A DNA stretch of 64,000 nucleotides from Arthrobacter sp. CDRTa11 (GTDB lineage Bacteria > Actinomycetota > Actinomycetes > Actinomycetales > Micrococcaceae), in the NCBI RefSeq assembly GCF_026427775.1, contig NZ_CP044532.1, positions 1,240,001 through 1,304,000 of the forward strand, in the 5' to 3' direction. Shown here one piece after another: positions 26,566 to 34,291 of this stretch. Below the pieces are notes generated by a model. It ran no database searches. It was not told the DNA's origin and saw only the letters and a program-made list of their open reading frames with translations. Position numbers and translations under genes: made by a program. Positions within the stretch are counted from its first letter, which is position 1; each line of letters opens with the position of its first letter.

Positions 26566-27210
26566 ATGGCCATGTTGAGGGTTTCGCTTCGCTTATCAGC
26601 GGTGTCGTTTGCGGTAACCGGTGTGTTGCTCATCGCCGTGACGTTCCTGCACCCGAGTATTTTCGATCGGCCGATCGGTGACGTGGTCCTGGAATCCGCG
26701 GCGTGGTGGGCTCCCGTGCACCTGGCTGGCTTGGTTGTCTTTGTTCTGACAGTTTTCGGAGCGACCGGCCTTGTTGCCGCCCATGGGGAGCAAATGGGCC
26801 GGCTGGGACATGCGGGCCTGGTAGTCACTCTGGTGGGTGCGGGCTGTACCAGCGGTCTTGCCGCCGTCGAAGCGGTAGCATTCCCGGTGCTTGCGGAGCG
26901 GGCTCCTGACCTGCTTCGGCTGGACGGACCGCTGCTGGCTTCCTGGCCGATGATCGCCGTCGGCGTTGCAGCTCTCGGATGGTTTGTGGGTCTGGCGATG
27001 ATCGGTGCCGCGGCGGCCCGCTGCTCCGTTTTCCCCCGCGCAGCCGGGGTGCTGCTGGCAGTCAGCAGCGTTCTGTTCCTCGCCCTTGAGGGTCCGTTCG
27101 TTCCGGTGTTTGGCCTGCTCGCGGGCGTGCTTTTCGGCGCCGTCCTGATCTGGTGGGGCTGGCTTTTGGGGAAAGCCGCTGCTGGATCTTCCCCGATGCC
27201 ACAGCACTGA
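26566..27210 (+). CDS. predicted multi-pass membrane protein
   Basis: A 214-residue protein with about six transmembrane helices, including VSFAVTGVLLIAVTFLHPSI, VHLAGLVVFVLTVFGATGLV, MIAVGVAALGWFVGLAMIGA and LLAGVLFGAVLIWWGWLLG. The regular helix-turn pattern and an FLHPS loop resemble DUF4386-like or YwaF-like uncharacterised proteins. No catalytic residues or transporter motif are visible. It is followed by a truncated GYD fragment and a palindrome. Confidence 0.75.
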   Translation: MAMLRVSLRLSAVSFAVTGVLLIAVTFLHPSIFDRPIGDVVLESAAWWAPVHLAGLVVFVLTVFGATGLVAAHGEQMGRLGHAGLVVTLVGAGCTSGLAAVEAVAFPVLAERAPDLLRLDGPLLASWPMIAVGVAALGWFVGLAMIGAAAARCSVFPRAAGVLLAVSSVLFLALEGPFVPVFGLLAGVLFGAVLIWWGWLLGKAAAGSSPMPQH

Positions 27211-27311
27211 CGCAAGGGCCGCCACCACAGGTGGAACGCTCCGATGCTGATTCTCTCGTAGGTGCCCGGGACGAGGTTCGGGCCCGGAAGGTATCCGCGT
27301 GTCTTGACGGC

Positions 27312-27398
27312 CCGGGAATCAAGGGGCTCATGCAGGAAGGCGGCAGCAAGCGCCGCGACGCTTTGAAGGAGGCCCTCAGCTCCCAAGGGGGAGTGTGA
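27312..27398 (+). pseudogene. truncated copy of the GYD gene
   Basis: The frame encodes GPGIKGLMQEGGSKRRDALK then EALSSQGGV and a stop. This matches residues 13-41 of the GYD protein at 22618 (GQGIKGLMQEGGTKRRDALA), and the DNA is also closely similar. The start codon and the C-terminal two thirds are missing. It is a residual paralogue next to another copy of the dispersed palindrome, the same neighbour that the intact gene has. Confidence 0.8.
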
Positions 27399-27410
27399 CA
27401 CCCTGCCGGC

Positions 27411-27439
27411 GGCCGCCGTCGTGAATCACGACGGCGGCC
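27411..27439. repeat. dispersed GC-rich palindrome, copy 3
   Basis: GGCCGCCGTCGTG and CACGACGGCGGCC form a perfect 13-bp stem with a 3-nt AAT loop, 12 bp past the GYD remnant and in front of a convergent gene. It is the best formed of the four copies and would make a strong hairpin in RNA from either strand. Confidence 0.8.
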
Positions 27440-27477
27440 CGCTCCGGAACGGGACTGAGGGTAACCGTGTCCTGCGC

Positions 27478-27795
27478 CTAGCCGGTTTGCGCACCGTCTC
27501 CGGTGTCCTCCCACATGACATCCAGATTGTGGAAGATCACGGGTCCATCGCACAGTGCCGCCATCTTGGCAGCGAACTCCGACGTTTCCGGCCGGCCGGA
27601 ATTCTCCATTGCGGAGTCAAAGGAATCGAAGTCGACGATGGTGAAATAGGTTCCCGGGTGGTCCCGGTCTGCCGTGGCAACAATGCGGCGGAACGTGGGC
27701 TGGGTGCTGCCCTCGGTTCTTGAGGGACGGCCCAGCTCTTCGATCTCCTTGATGCGGGAGGTCTTGAATTCGATGATCTGCACAAACCCGGCCAT
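27478..27795 (-). CDS. small dimeric alpha/beta-barrel (ABM-like) protein
   Basis: A 105-residue protein starting MAGFVQIIEFKTSRIKEIEE. It continues PTFRRIVATADRDHPGTYF, TIVDFDSFDSAMENSGRPET and a C-terminal CDGPVIFHNLDVMWE. Strand-helix order and the TYFTIVDFDSFDSAM core fit the ferredoxin-like ABM/stress-response barrel group, whose members include small monooxygenases and proteins with no known activity. I recall close relatives across actinobacteria annotated only as hypothetical. GAGGAG precedes the ATG at 27795, so that start is preferred over a longer frame. Confidence 0.75.
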   Translation of the reverse strand: MAGFVQIIEFKTSRIKEIEELGRPSRTEGSTQPTFRRIVATADRDHPGTYFTIVDFDSFDSAMENSGRPETSEFAAKMAALCDGPVIFHNLDVMWEDTGDGAQTG

Positions 27796-28059
27796 GACAG
27801 CTCCTCGACGGCGGTGGACAGTGATGCAGATCACACTAGTCCCCACGGCGGACGGTGCAAAGGGGAGAAATGCCCTATTCAGACCAGCTGCTGCGCGTGG
27901 TTCTTCCGCTGTCTGGAGGTGATCCCTCTAAAGCTGTGGGACGCACTCGCCGCGTTTTAATGATCCGGGCTGCCTTGTAATTGAGCGGATTGACGACGGC
28001 GGCGGCGGTTCAATATCGTCCTGCTCCCTGGACCGGCGTCAACGTGCCACAGTTATCGA

Positions 28060-28740
28060 GTGAAGCGGGCAGTAGATTTTTATGCGGCTATCCTCCAGAT
28101 AATTGGATTTATGACACTCGGCCTGTATGGAGTGTCCCGATTCCAAAGCCAGGACCCCCGCGGCGTAGCTGTTCTTACCCTGTTAGGGTGCGGCCTTTTA
28201 CTGACGCTGGCCTACGCCGGGTGGCACTATCGCAATGTCAGAAACATGCGCCGGATGGCCGCGGGAGAATCGTTCCGTGCGCACACCTTTCATTCACATG
28301 CCGCTGCAGAGTACGGACATGCGCCCGAGACTGTTTGGCAGCTGATCAGGCCCGCCGAGGCTGCCATGCTCATAGATGGTGCTGCCCAGGCATTCAAAGT
28401 GCCGGGTACCCCGGATGGGGAAGGCGAGCGGCAGTGCTTCATCTCGGCAGATGGCGAAGTTTCGGTCATTGAAGTTCTCAGTGAAGTTCCTGGTCGCTCC
28501 GCCGTGACGAGAGCGGTCTGTTCGCCAGATCTCCCGTCCGCTATTACGACGTACATCCTGGAACCCACCACGGTTGGTTGCAGGCTGACGATGGAAACCC
28601 TGATTGACTTCCCGGTACCAATGTCGGCTGTCCAGAAGCAGGCGATACGGGAGTACGAGCGAAGCTTTGTGGAAAAAGTCGGGCACTTGCTGGACAGGCC
28701 GTCCGTGCAGAAGGACCACCAGAACCCTGGCGGCGGGTAA
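28060..28740 (+). CDS. two-TM protein with SRPBCC-like domain
   Basis: A 226-residue protein from a GTG start. Two hydrophobic helices lie at the N-terminus (FYAAILQIIGFMTLGLYGV and VLTLLGCGLLLTLAYAGW), then a basic loop. A C-terminal soluble domain of about 150 residues has APETVWQLIRPAEAAMLIDG, FKVPGTPDGEGERQCFIS, SVIEVLSEVPGRS and a long final helix QKQAIREYERSFVEKVGHLL. This pattern is that of the SRPBCC/START-like ligand-binding fold, here tethered to the membrane. The ligand is unknown. Confidence 0.65.
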   Translation: MKRAVDFYAAILQIIGFMTLGLYGVSRFQSQDPRGVAVLTLLGCGLLLTLAYAGWHYRNVRNMRRMAAGESFRAHTFHSHAAAEYGHAPETVWQLIRPAEAAMLIDGAAQAFKVPGTPDGEGERQCFISADGEVSVIEVLSEVPGRSAVTRAVCSPDLPSAITTYILEPTTVGCRLTMETLIDFPVPMSAVQKQAIREYERSFVEKVGHLLDRPSVQKDHQNPGGG

Positions 28741-28819
28741 TCTGTGGCCCCAATCGCCACTGGAAGGTAGCGATCTCATAGCCGGGACACTAGGAGAGAT
28801 TTTGGCACCCAGCCAGCGT

Positions 28820-28846
28820 GCCGCCGTCGTAAATCACGACGGCGGC
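28820..28846. repeat. dispersed GC-rich palindrome, copy 4
   Basis: GCCGCCGTCGT and ACGACGGCGGC form a perfect 11-bp stem around AAATC between two converging genes. Position and sequence match copies 1 to 3. Confidence 0.8.
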
Positions 28847-28876
28847 CCGCCGCGCCGGTGCGGCGGGCAGGACCCG

Positions 28877-30547
28877 CTACCCGGCCACCGCCGCCTTCGC
28901 CTCCTGCTTGGCTTTCATCCACTCGCTCATCCACGGGGCCCGGACGCTGGAGGTGATCCGGCAGTCGGCCACGAAGGTTCCCTTGGCGCCGGCGTCGATC
29001 CAGTCCTGAAGCGCGGCAAGGTCCGCCAGCGAGCGGATGACCGCCGAGCTGGCACCGAGCGCGCGGGCGACGCCGCTGAAGTCCACCTCGGGGATCAGCA
29101 TGGGCTTTTCGGTCAGGCCCTGGGAGCCGTACTGATGGATTTCGGCTCCGTAGGCGGCATCGTTGTAGATCACGACGACGGCGCTGCTCGCCGCCGCAAT
29201 GAGCGATTCGAGGTCGGACAGGCCCATCAGGAAACCGCCGTCGCCGGAGGCCAGCACCAGGGTGCGGCCGTCCTCCACCGCGCGGGCGGCCCCGACGGCG
29301 CTGGCAAGGCCCAGCCCGATGGTCTGATAGGCGGTGCCCACCATGACCAGGTCCTGGGGCCGCGGGATGCGCCAGTACATGGGTGCCCAGCCCATGAAGT
29401 GCCCGCCGTCCTGGACCACCGTGCGGCGCTCAGGCAGCATCGCATCCAATGCCGTGGCAAGGGAGCGCGGGTCCAGCCGGCCGTCCGGAGTCTCCGCTGA
29501 GCCTGCCTCGTGGCCCGGTCCTTCGGCCAGGCGTTTTTGGGCTTCGGCGCGCCAGGCTTCTGAGCGGGCGTCCACCGAAACGCCGTCATCCAGCAGCCGG
29601 AGGAGGCGGCCCGCCGCGGACTTCACATCCGCGCTGACGAACGTGTCCACCCTGGGGTGCGTCGGCTGCAGGGCGGTGTCGATCTGGATGACAGTGCTGT
29701 CCGGGCCGAGCAGGTGCCCGAAGCGCATGGTGAAGGGGGTCAGGCTGGCCCCGGCCACCAGGACCACATCGGCCTCAGCCATGAGCCCGGCCGCAGTATC
29801 CGTGCCGAAGCCGCCGGCGACGCCGAGGTACCCGTCGCCCTGGAGGAGGTTGAGCGCCAGGGCGGTTCCGGCGGTCAGCGCGCCCAGGCGGTCGGCGAGC
29901 TCCCGGAGCTCCGGGCCGGCTCCGGCGAGATGCGCACCGCGGCCGGCGAGGACCAGCGGCCGCTTCGCCCCGGCGAGCAGGCGGGCCACCTGCCCAAGGC
30001 CGCCGTCGACGTCGTCCATCACCTGGGGTGCCTGCGGCTCCACGAGGTCTTCTTCCGCAGCCTCCAATGCCGCGAGGTCGTAGGGAATGGCAATCACGAC
30101 GGCGGTCCGCTTGGTGAGCGCGTACTCCACCGCCTGCCGGGTGATGGAGCCAGCGGCTTCGCGGGTGACGGTGAAGGTGGCCGCGCCTAGGCCCGCGGCG
30201 ATCGCTGTCTGGTCCACGTCCCAGGGCCGGGCGCCGCTGGTCGGGGCGTCCCCGGTAACCAGCACCACGGGGATCTGCGCCTGGACCGCCTCGGCGAGGG
30301 CGGTGAGTGCGTTGGTGTAGCCGGGGCCGTAGGTGGTGGTGCCCGCTGCGAGACGTCCCGAGGCCCGGTAGTAGGCGTCGGCCGCTGCGAGGGCGGCGCC
30401 TTCATGGCGGACGGGGGAGAAGCGCAGGCCCAGCTTTTCCGCGGCGTCCAGGAAGTGGACGTTTCCGTTGCCCATGACGCCGAAGACGTCGCTGAGGTAG
30501 CTGCTGAGAACCTGCGCCACGCGGCCGGAAACGGTAAGTGAAGTCAT
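28877..30547 (-). CDS. thiamine-pyrophosphate enzyme of the acetolactate synthase/decarboxylase family
   Basis: A 556-residue TPP enzyme with three domains. The N-terminal pyrimidine-binding domain carries the activating glutamate in VRHEGAALAAADA (Glu49). A central domain of the FAD/CoA-like fold follows at about 190-330. The C-terminal domain has the metal and pyrophosphate motif SGDGGFLMGLSDLESL through VVIYNDAAYG at about 432-465. Family members decarboxylate 2-oxo acids or make acetolactate, benzaldehyde or similar products. Its neighbours (Lrp regulator, aminotransferase and amino-acid permease) suggest a role after transamination of an amino acid. The start at 30547 (MTSLTVSGRV) follows GAAGA weakly. 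Confidence 0.85.
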   Translation of the reverse strand: MTSLTVSGRVAQVLSSYLSDVFGVMGNGNVHFLDAAEKLGLRFSPVRHEGAALAAADAYYRASGRLAAGTTTYGPGYTNALTALAEAVQAQIPVVLVTGDAPTSGARPWDVDQTAIAAGLGAATFTVTREAAGSITRQAVEYALTKRTAVVIAIPYDLAALEAAEEDLVEPQAPQVMDDVDGGLGQVARLLAGAKRPLVLAGRGAHLAGAGPELRELADRLGALTAGTALALNLLQGDGYLGVAGGFGTDTAAGLMAEADVVLVAGASLTPFTMRFGHLLGPDSTVIQIDTALQPTHPRVDTFVSADVKSAAGRLLRLLDDGVSVDARSEAWRAEAQKRLAEGPGHEAGSAETPDGRLDPRSLATALDAMLPERRTVVQDGGHFMGWAPMYWRIPRPQDLVMVGTAYQTIGLGLASAVGAARAVEDGRTLVLASGDGGFLMGLSDLESLIAAASSAVVVIYNDAAYGAEIHQYGSQGLTEKPMLIPEVDFSGVARALGASSAVIRSLADLAALQDWIDAGAKGTFVADCRITSSVRAPWMSEWMKAKQEAKAAVAG

Positions 30548-30626
30548 GCAGGAATCTTCTGCCCTAGTCTCCAAGTAGGCAATAGAGGCCGTTTCAGTTG
30601 GGACAATTGGCAGAACCGGGTCGGTT

Positions 30627-30648
30627 CAAGTGAAAATATGCCCACTTG
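30627..30648. promoter_or_regulatory. candidate Lrp-type operator upstream of the TPP enzyme gene
   Basis: CAAGTG, 10 nt of AAAATATGCC and CACTTG form an inverted repeat between the Lrp gene and the TPP gene. The core GTGAAAATATG also occurs on the minus strand at 31169-31180, overlapping the Lrp start codon. An AT-rich palindrome beside a regulator gene is the expected form of an Lrp/AsnC site. Confidence 0.4.
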
Positions 30649-30667
30649 TGGTGTGCATCACCCGCGC

Positions 30668-31171
30668 TTAGTCGGACGGGCGGGATTCCTGCTTCGACAG
30701 CCGGCTCAGGAGGCCGTCGTAGCGGGGCGGCATGAGTTCCAGCACGGAAATGGCTGTGCTGGTGCGCTGGATTCCCTCGATTTCCAGGATCTGGTTGGTG
30801 ATGCGGTAGAGATCTGCCGTACCGCGGGCCACCACCTTGGCCATGAGGTCCGCGTCGCCGGTGGTGGCGTGCACTTCGATGACCTCCGGAATCGCGGCGA
30901 GCCCGTCCTCCACCGCCCCTGTCCGGGTCTGGCTGATGGACAGCGAGAGGAAGGCCATCAGGTCATAGCCCAGCGCCGCGGGGTCCAGCCTGCGGCTGAA
31001 CGAGCGGAGGGCGCCGCTGCGCTCGAGCCGTCCCAGCCGGGCGTGGACCGTATTGCGTGCGACGCCGAGAGTCCGGGAGAGTGCCAGGGCGCTGGCTTCG
31101 GGGTCCTTGTCCAGGGCCAGGATGATCCTGCCGTCGAGGGAATCCAGGGTGCAGGGGTTCGGGATGGTCAT
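30668..31171 (-). CDS. Lrp/AsnC family transcriptional regulator
   Basis: A 167-residue regulator. The N-terminal helix-turn-helix (LDGRIILALDKDPEASALAL, then LGVARNTVHARLGRLERSG) is followed by the RAM ligand-binding domain with VIEVHATTGDADLMAKVVAR and a final LELMPPRYDGLL. Lrp proteins respond to amino acids and control their uptake and breakdown. The gene sits between the TPP enzyme gene, same strand and 120 bp downstream, and the divergent aminotransferase-permease pair. It probably controls both sides, though only position supports this. Confidence 0.92.
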   Translation of the reverse strand: MTIPNPCTLDSLDGRIILALDKDPEASALALSRTLGVARNTVHARLGRLERSGALRSFSRRLDPAALGYDLMAFLSLSISQTRTGAVEDGLAAIPEVIEVHATTGDADLMAKVVARGTADLYRITNQILEIEGIQRTSTAISVLELMPPRYDGLLSRLSKQESRPSD

Positions 31172-31264
31172 ATTTTCACCACAGTCAGTTGAAGTTGAGC
31201 AGAAGTCCCAATGGGTTGAGGGTATCTTGCATTGTGCGCCGGGTCACATCCATGATCGGTGCTC

Positions 31265-32362
31265 ATGACCCCTGATCAACTCCTGACCGCACCGGAAACG
31301 GCCCTCCCCACGCTTCGTGGCGCGGTGGCCGGCCTTCCGCCCTACATTCCGGGCCGGCGCAGCGCCGGCACGGACATCGCGGCCCTCGCCAGCAACGAAA
31401 GCCACTACGAGCCCCTGCCCGCCGCAGCCGCTGCGGTGGCCGCAGCGGCCGGTACGATGAACCGCTACCCGGACAGCGCCGCCGTCGAACTCCGTGAACG
31501 GCTTGCCGGGCACCTGGGCGTCACGGCCGGAGAGGTCGCGGTGGGACCCGGCAGCGTGGGCGTCCTCCAGCAGATCATCACCGGACTGTGCGATGCCGGG
31601 GATGACGTGATCTTCGCGTGGCGCTCCTTCGAGGCCTACCCCATCCTGGTTGAACTGGCAGGCGCCCGGCCCGTCCGCATCCCGCTGGATCATGCTGAGG
31701 GCCACGACCTCGACGCCATGGCCGCGGCCGTCACTGCCCGCACGAAGGTGATCCTGCTCTGCACCCCCAACAATCCCACGGGGGTGCCGATCAGCCACGA
31801 TCGCATCGAGGCCTTCCTGCAGTCCGTCCGCTCCGACATCCTTGTGGTGATTGACGAGGCCTATGTGGAATACGCCGAAGCGGGCAGCGGCCCCGATTCG
31901 CTGGCGCTCTACCGCCGGTACCCGAACGTCTGCATCCTGCGCACCTTCTCCAAGGCCTACGGACTCGCCGGCCTGCGCGTGGGCTACGCTGTGGCGGCGC
32001 CTGGCATCGCCGAGGGGCTGCGCCGGACGGCTCTTCCCTTCTCCGTGAGCGCGCTGGCCCAGAAGGCGGCCATCGCATCGCTGGACGCGGGGGAGGAGAT
32101 GGAAGCCCGGGTCGCCGCGGTCAAGCGGGAGCGCACACGCATGGCCGCGGCATTGCAAGCGCAGGGCTGGAAACTGCAGGCGAGCCAGGGCAACTTCCTG
32201 TGGGTCCGTGCGGATGAAGACCTCCTGACGAGGCTGGTGGACGCGTTTGACCGCGCGGGCATCCTGGTCCGGGCGTACCAGGGCGACGGCGTGCGGATCA
32301 CCGTTGCCAGTCCCGCCTCCAACGACCGTGTGCTCCGGCTCCTGGCAGCCCACGCAGCCTGA
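31265..32362 (+). CDS. histidinol-phosphate/aromatic aminotransferase family protein
   Basis: A 365-residue class I/II aminotransferase. It has the HisC-type start VAGLPPYIPGRRS and ALASNESHYEPLP, the motif TPNNPTGVPIS, DEAYVEYAEAG and the PLP lysine (Lys230) in TFSKAYGLAGLRVGY. It ends with GDGVRITVASPASNDRVLRL. Family members transfer the amino group of histidinol phosphate or aromatic amino acids. With no histidine genes near and a permease gene following 54 bp later, a role in aromatic or other amino-acid breakdown is more likely than histidine synthesis. ATG at 31265 is used, not the GTG two codons upstream. Confidence 0.88.
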   Translation: MTPDQLLTAPETALPTLRGAVAGLPPYIPGRRSAGTDIAALASNESHYEPLPAAAAAVAAAAGTMNRYPDSAAVELRERLAGHLGVTAGEVAVGPGSVGVLQQIITGLCDAGDDVIFAWRSFEAYPILVELAGARPVRIPLDHAEGHDLDAMAAAVTARTKVILLCTPNNPTGVPISHDRIEAFLQSVRSDILVVIDEAYVEYAEAGSGPDSLALYRRYPNVCILRTFSKAYGLAGLRVGYAVAAPGIAEGLRRTALPFSVSALAQKAAIASLDAGEEMEARVAAVKRERTRMAAALQAQGWKLQASQGNFLWVRADEDLLTRLVDAFDRAGILVRAYQGDGVRITVASPASNDRVLRLLAAHAA

Positions 32363-32416
32363 CAACCGACTGACTTGAAATCCCAACCCGTTCCACCTAC
32401 AACCAGAGGACTCCCC

Positions 32417-33829
32417 ATGGAACAACAGACAAAGACGTCTGGCCGCGCCCTCGGCGCGGCACTCAAACCCCGTCAGCTCACCATGATGGGGCTCGGAAGC
32501 GCCATCGGCGCGGGCCTGTTCATCGGCTCCGGCGCCGGCATCCAGGCTGCCGGCCCGGCCGTGCTGATCTCCTACCTCGTCGCCGGCACGCTCATCATCC
32601 TGGTGATGTGGGCTCTCGGCGAGATGGCCGCCGCCAACCCGGACAGCGGCGCCTTCTCCGTTTATACCGCCAAGGCCTACGGGCCGGTGGCCGGCGCCAC
32701 CGTGGGCTGGCTCTGGTGGCTGCAGCTGGTGGTGGTCATCGCCGCGGAAGCGCTCGGTGCGGCAGGGCTGCTGTCCACCATCTTCCCGGCCCTGCCGGTG
32801 TGGCTGATGGCCTTCGTGTTCATCGTGGTGCTCACCGCCGTGAACCTGACCAGCGTGAAGAACTTCGGCGAGTTCGAGTTCTGGTTCGCCCTGCTCAAGG
32901 TGGCTGCCATCGTCGGGTTCCTCCTGGTGGGCGCTGCCCTGCTCTTCGGCTGGCTGCCGGGCGTCCAGTCGCCGGGCCTGGCCAACTTCACCGGTGCCGG
33001 CTTCGCGCCCGACGGCTTCGCCGGAATTGCCACGGCACTCTTTGTGGTGGCCTTCGCGTTCGGGGGCACCGAGATTGTGTCCGTGGCCGCAGCCGAAACG
33101 GCTGAACCGGCCCGCAGTGTGAAGAAGGCAGTCCGGACCGTGCTGTGGCGCATCCTGGTCTTCTACATCGGCGCCATCTTCATCATCGCCGCCGTGGTCC
33201 CTGTGGGTTCGGCAGGGCTGAAGAGCCCGTTTGCCGTCGTGCTGGAGGCCGCCGGCATGCCAGGCGCAGCCACCGCCATCACCCTGGTGGCCGTAGCAGC
33301 TCTGCTGTCCGCCCTGAACGCCAACCTCTACGGCGCCTCCCGGATGGCGTACTCCCTCGCCGAGCGGGGCGAAGCACCACGCTGGCTTGCCTCGGTGTCC
33401 AAAGCCCGGGTCCCGGTGGTTGCTGTCCTGGCCAGCGTCGCGTTCGGCGTTGTCACGGTTGTGCTGGAGCTGGCTTTCCCCGAGATGGTCCTTGGCGTCC
33501 TGCTCAACATTGTGGGTTCGACCTGCCTGCTGGTGTGGACGTCCGCGCTCCTGGCCCAGCTCGCGCTGCGCCTCCGTGCCGACCGGGAGGGAACGGAGCT
33601 TCCCCTTCGGATGCCCGGCTTCCCGTGGCTCACGTGCTTTGGCCTGGTGATCCTCGCGGCGATCTTCACGGTGGGCTTCATCGGCGAGGATTCCCGTCCC
33701 CAACTCCTGAGCACTTTCGCGCTGGTGGCGCTTCTGGCGGTGGCGAACTGGCTTCACCACCGGAACCGGAAGGTTGCGTCCCGTGTCGACGCTACGGAGC
33801 GTGACAAGCAGACGGTGCTCGTCGACTGA
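32417..33829 (+). CDS. APC family amino-acid permease
   Basis: A 470-residue permease with 12 predicted helices. It opens MEQQTKTSGRALGAALKPRQ, has the APC signature MMGLGSAIGAGLFIGSGAGI followed by GELMAAxP-like LGEMAAANPDSGAFSVY, and ends with a hydrophilic tail. Relatives such as AroP, GabP and ProY exchange amino acids for protons at the membrane. AGAGGA lies before the ATG. It follows the aminotransferase gene, probably in one transcript, and a strong terminator lies beyond. The 3' two thirds are duplicated as a decayed copy at 37403-38206. Confidence 0.93.
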   Translation: MEQQTKTSGRALGAALKPRQLTMMGLGSAIGAGLFIGSGAGIQAAGPAVLISYLVAGTLIILVMWALGEMAAANPDSGAFSVYTAKAYGPVAGATVGWLWWLQLVVVIAAEALGAAGLLSTIFPALPVWLMAFVFIVVLTAVNLTSVKNFGEFEFWFALLKVAAIVGFLLVGAALLFGWLPGVQSPGLANFTGAGFAPDGFAGIATALFVVAFAFGGTEIVSVAAAETAEPARSVKKAVRTVLWRILVFYIGAIFIIAAVVPVGSAGLKSPFAVVLEAAGMPGAATAITLVAVAALLSALNANLYGASRMAYSLAERGEAPRWLASVSKARVPVVAVLASVAFGVVTVVLELAFPEMVLGVLLNIVGSTCLLVWTSALLAQLALRLRADREGTELPLRMPGFPWLTCFGLVILAAIFTVGFIGEDSRPQLLSTFALVALLAVANWLHHRNRKVASRVDATERDKQTVLVD

Positions 33830-33895
33830 ACTAAGTGCAGCTGACCGTTTCGAGGGTTTGCCGCAACTGGGGCGCGTTAACTTTTGTGAACTGGT

Positions 33896-33938
33896 CCCCG
33901 GGAGTCGGAACTGAATTTTTTCAGTCTAACTCCCGGGG
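33896..33938 (+). terminator. strong terminator after the permease gene
   Basis: CCCCGGGAGT pairs with ACTCCCGGGG, and inside it ACTGAA pairs with TTCAGT around a T-rich loop. This long near-perfect hairpin lies 66 bp after the permease stop and closes the aminotransferase-permease unit. Confidence 0.85.
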
Positions 33939-34291
33939 AACAATTCAACTTCGTCAGACGCGCCCTTCGTTGTGCATGCCGCCCCCAAGTTGCTAAGTGA
34001 CATAAGAAGCGCCGACGTTATTCGGGATTGCTTAGACAGGATCGAGGGCGCTGCAGCTTTGGTCATGAGGTCTCTTTCTGCGCAGAGGTGCCGCTGGACG
34101 GTCCGTCTGCCGGAAGTTCGCCAGCATTGCCCGTCGCAACCGCAACGCGCTGATGGCCAGGGTGGCGGGCCGCGACTGGCGACTGGCTTTCTACCGGATG
34201 AAACACCCGTTTGGGAAGCCGTGCATTTTCGCAAATACTCCTTTTCGACGTTAGTCCCGAAGTTTGCTGAGCGGTGTACTACAGTGGCGTC
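33939..34291. other. gene-poor stretch at the edge of the variable region
   Basis: About 350 bp in which base composition falls. An open frame at 33972-34319 has no recognisable features. A second frame around 34090-34200 is rich in Arg and Lys but also unrecognised. The promoter of the three-gene unit starting at 34292 should lie at its right end. Confidence 0.35.

Noticed and set aside
31265..32362. Assigning the aminotransferase as biosynthetic hisC
   Set aside because: No other histidine genes are nearby, and the Lrp-permease-TPP context favours catabolism. The family motifs do not separate these roles.
31244..33760. An 838-codon open frame on the minus strand opposite the aminotransferase and permease genes
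   Set aside because: The translation is rich in His, Arg, Gly and Gln with no domain, as expected for an antisense frame in GC-rich coding DNA. Both plus-strand genes carry clear family motifs.
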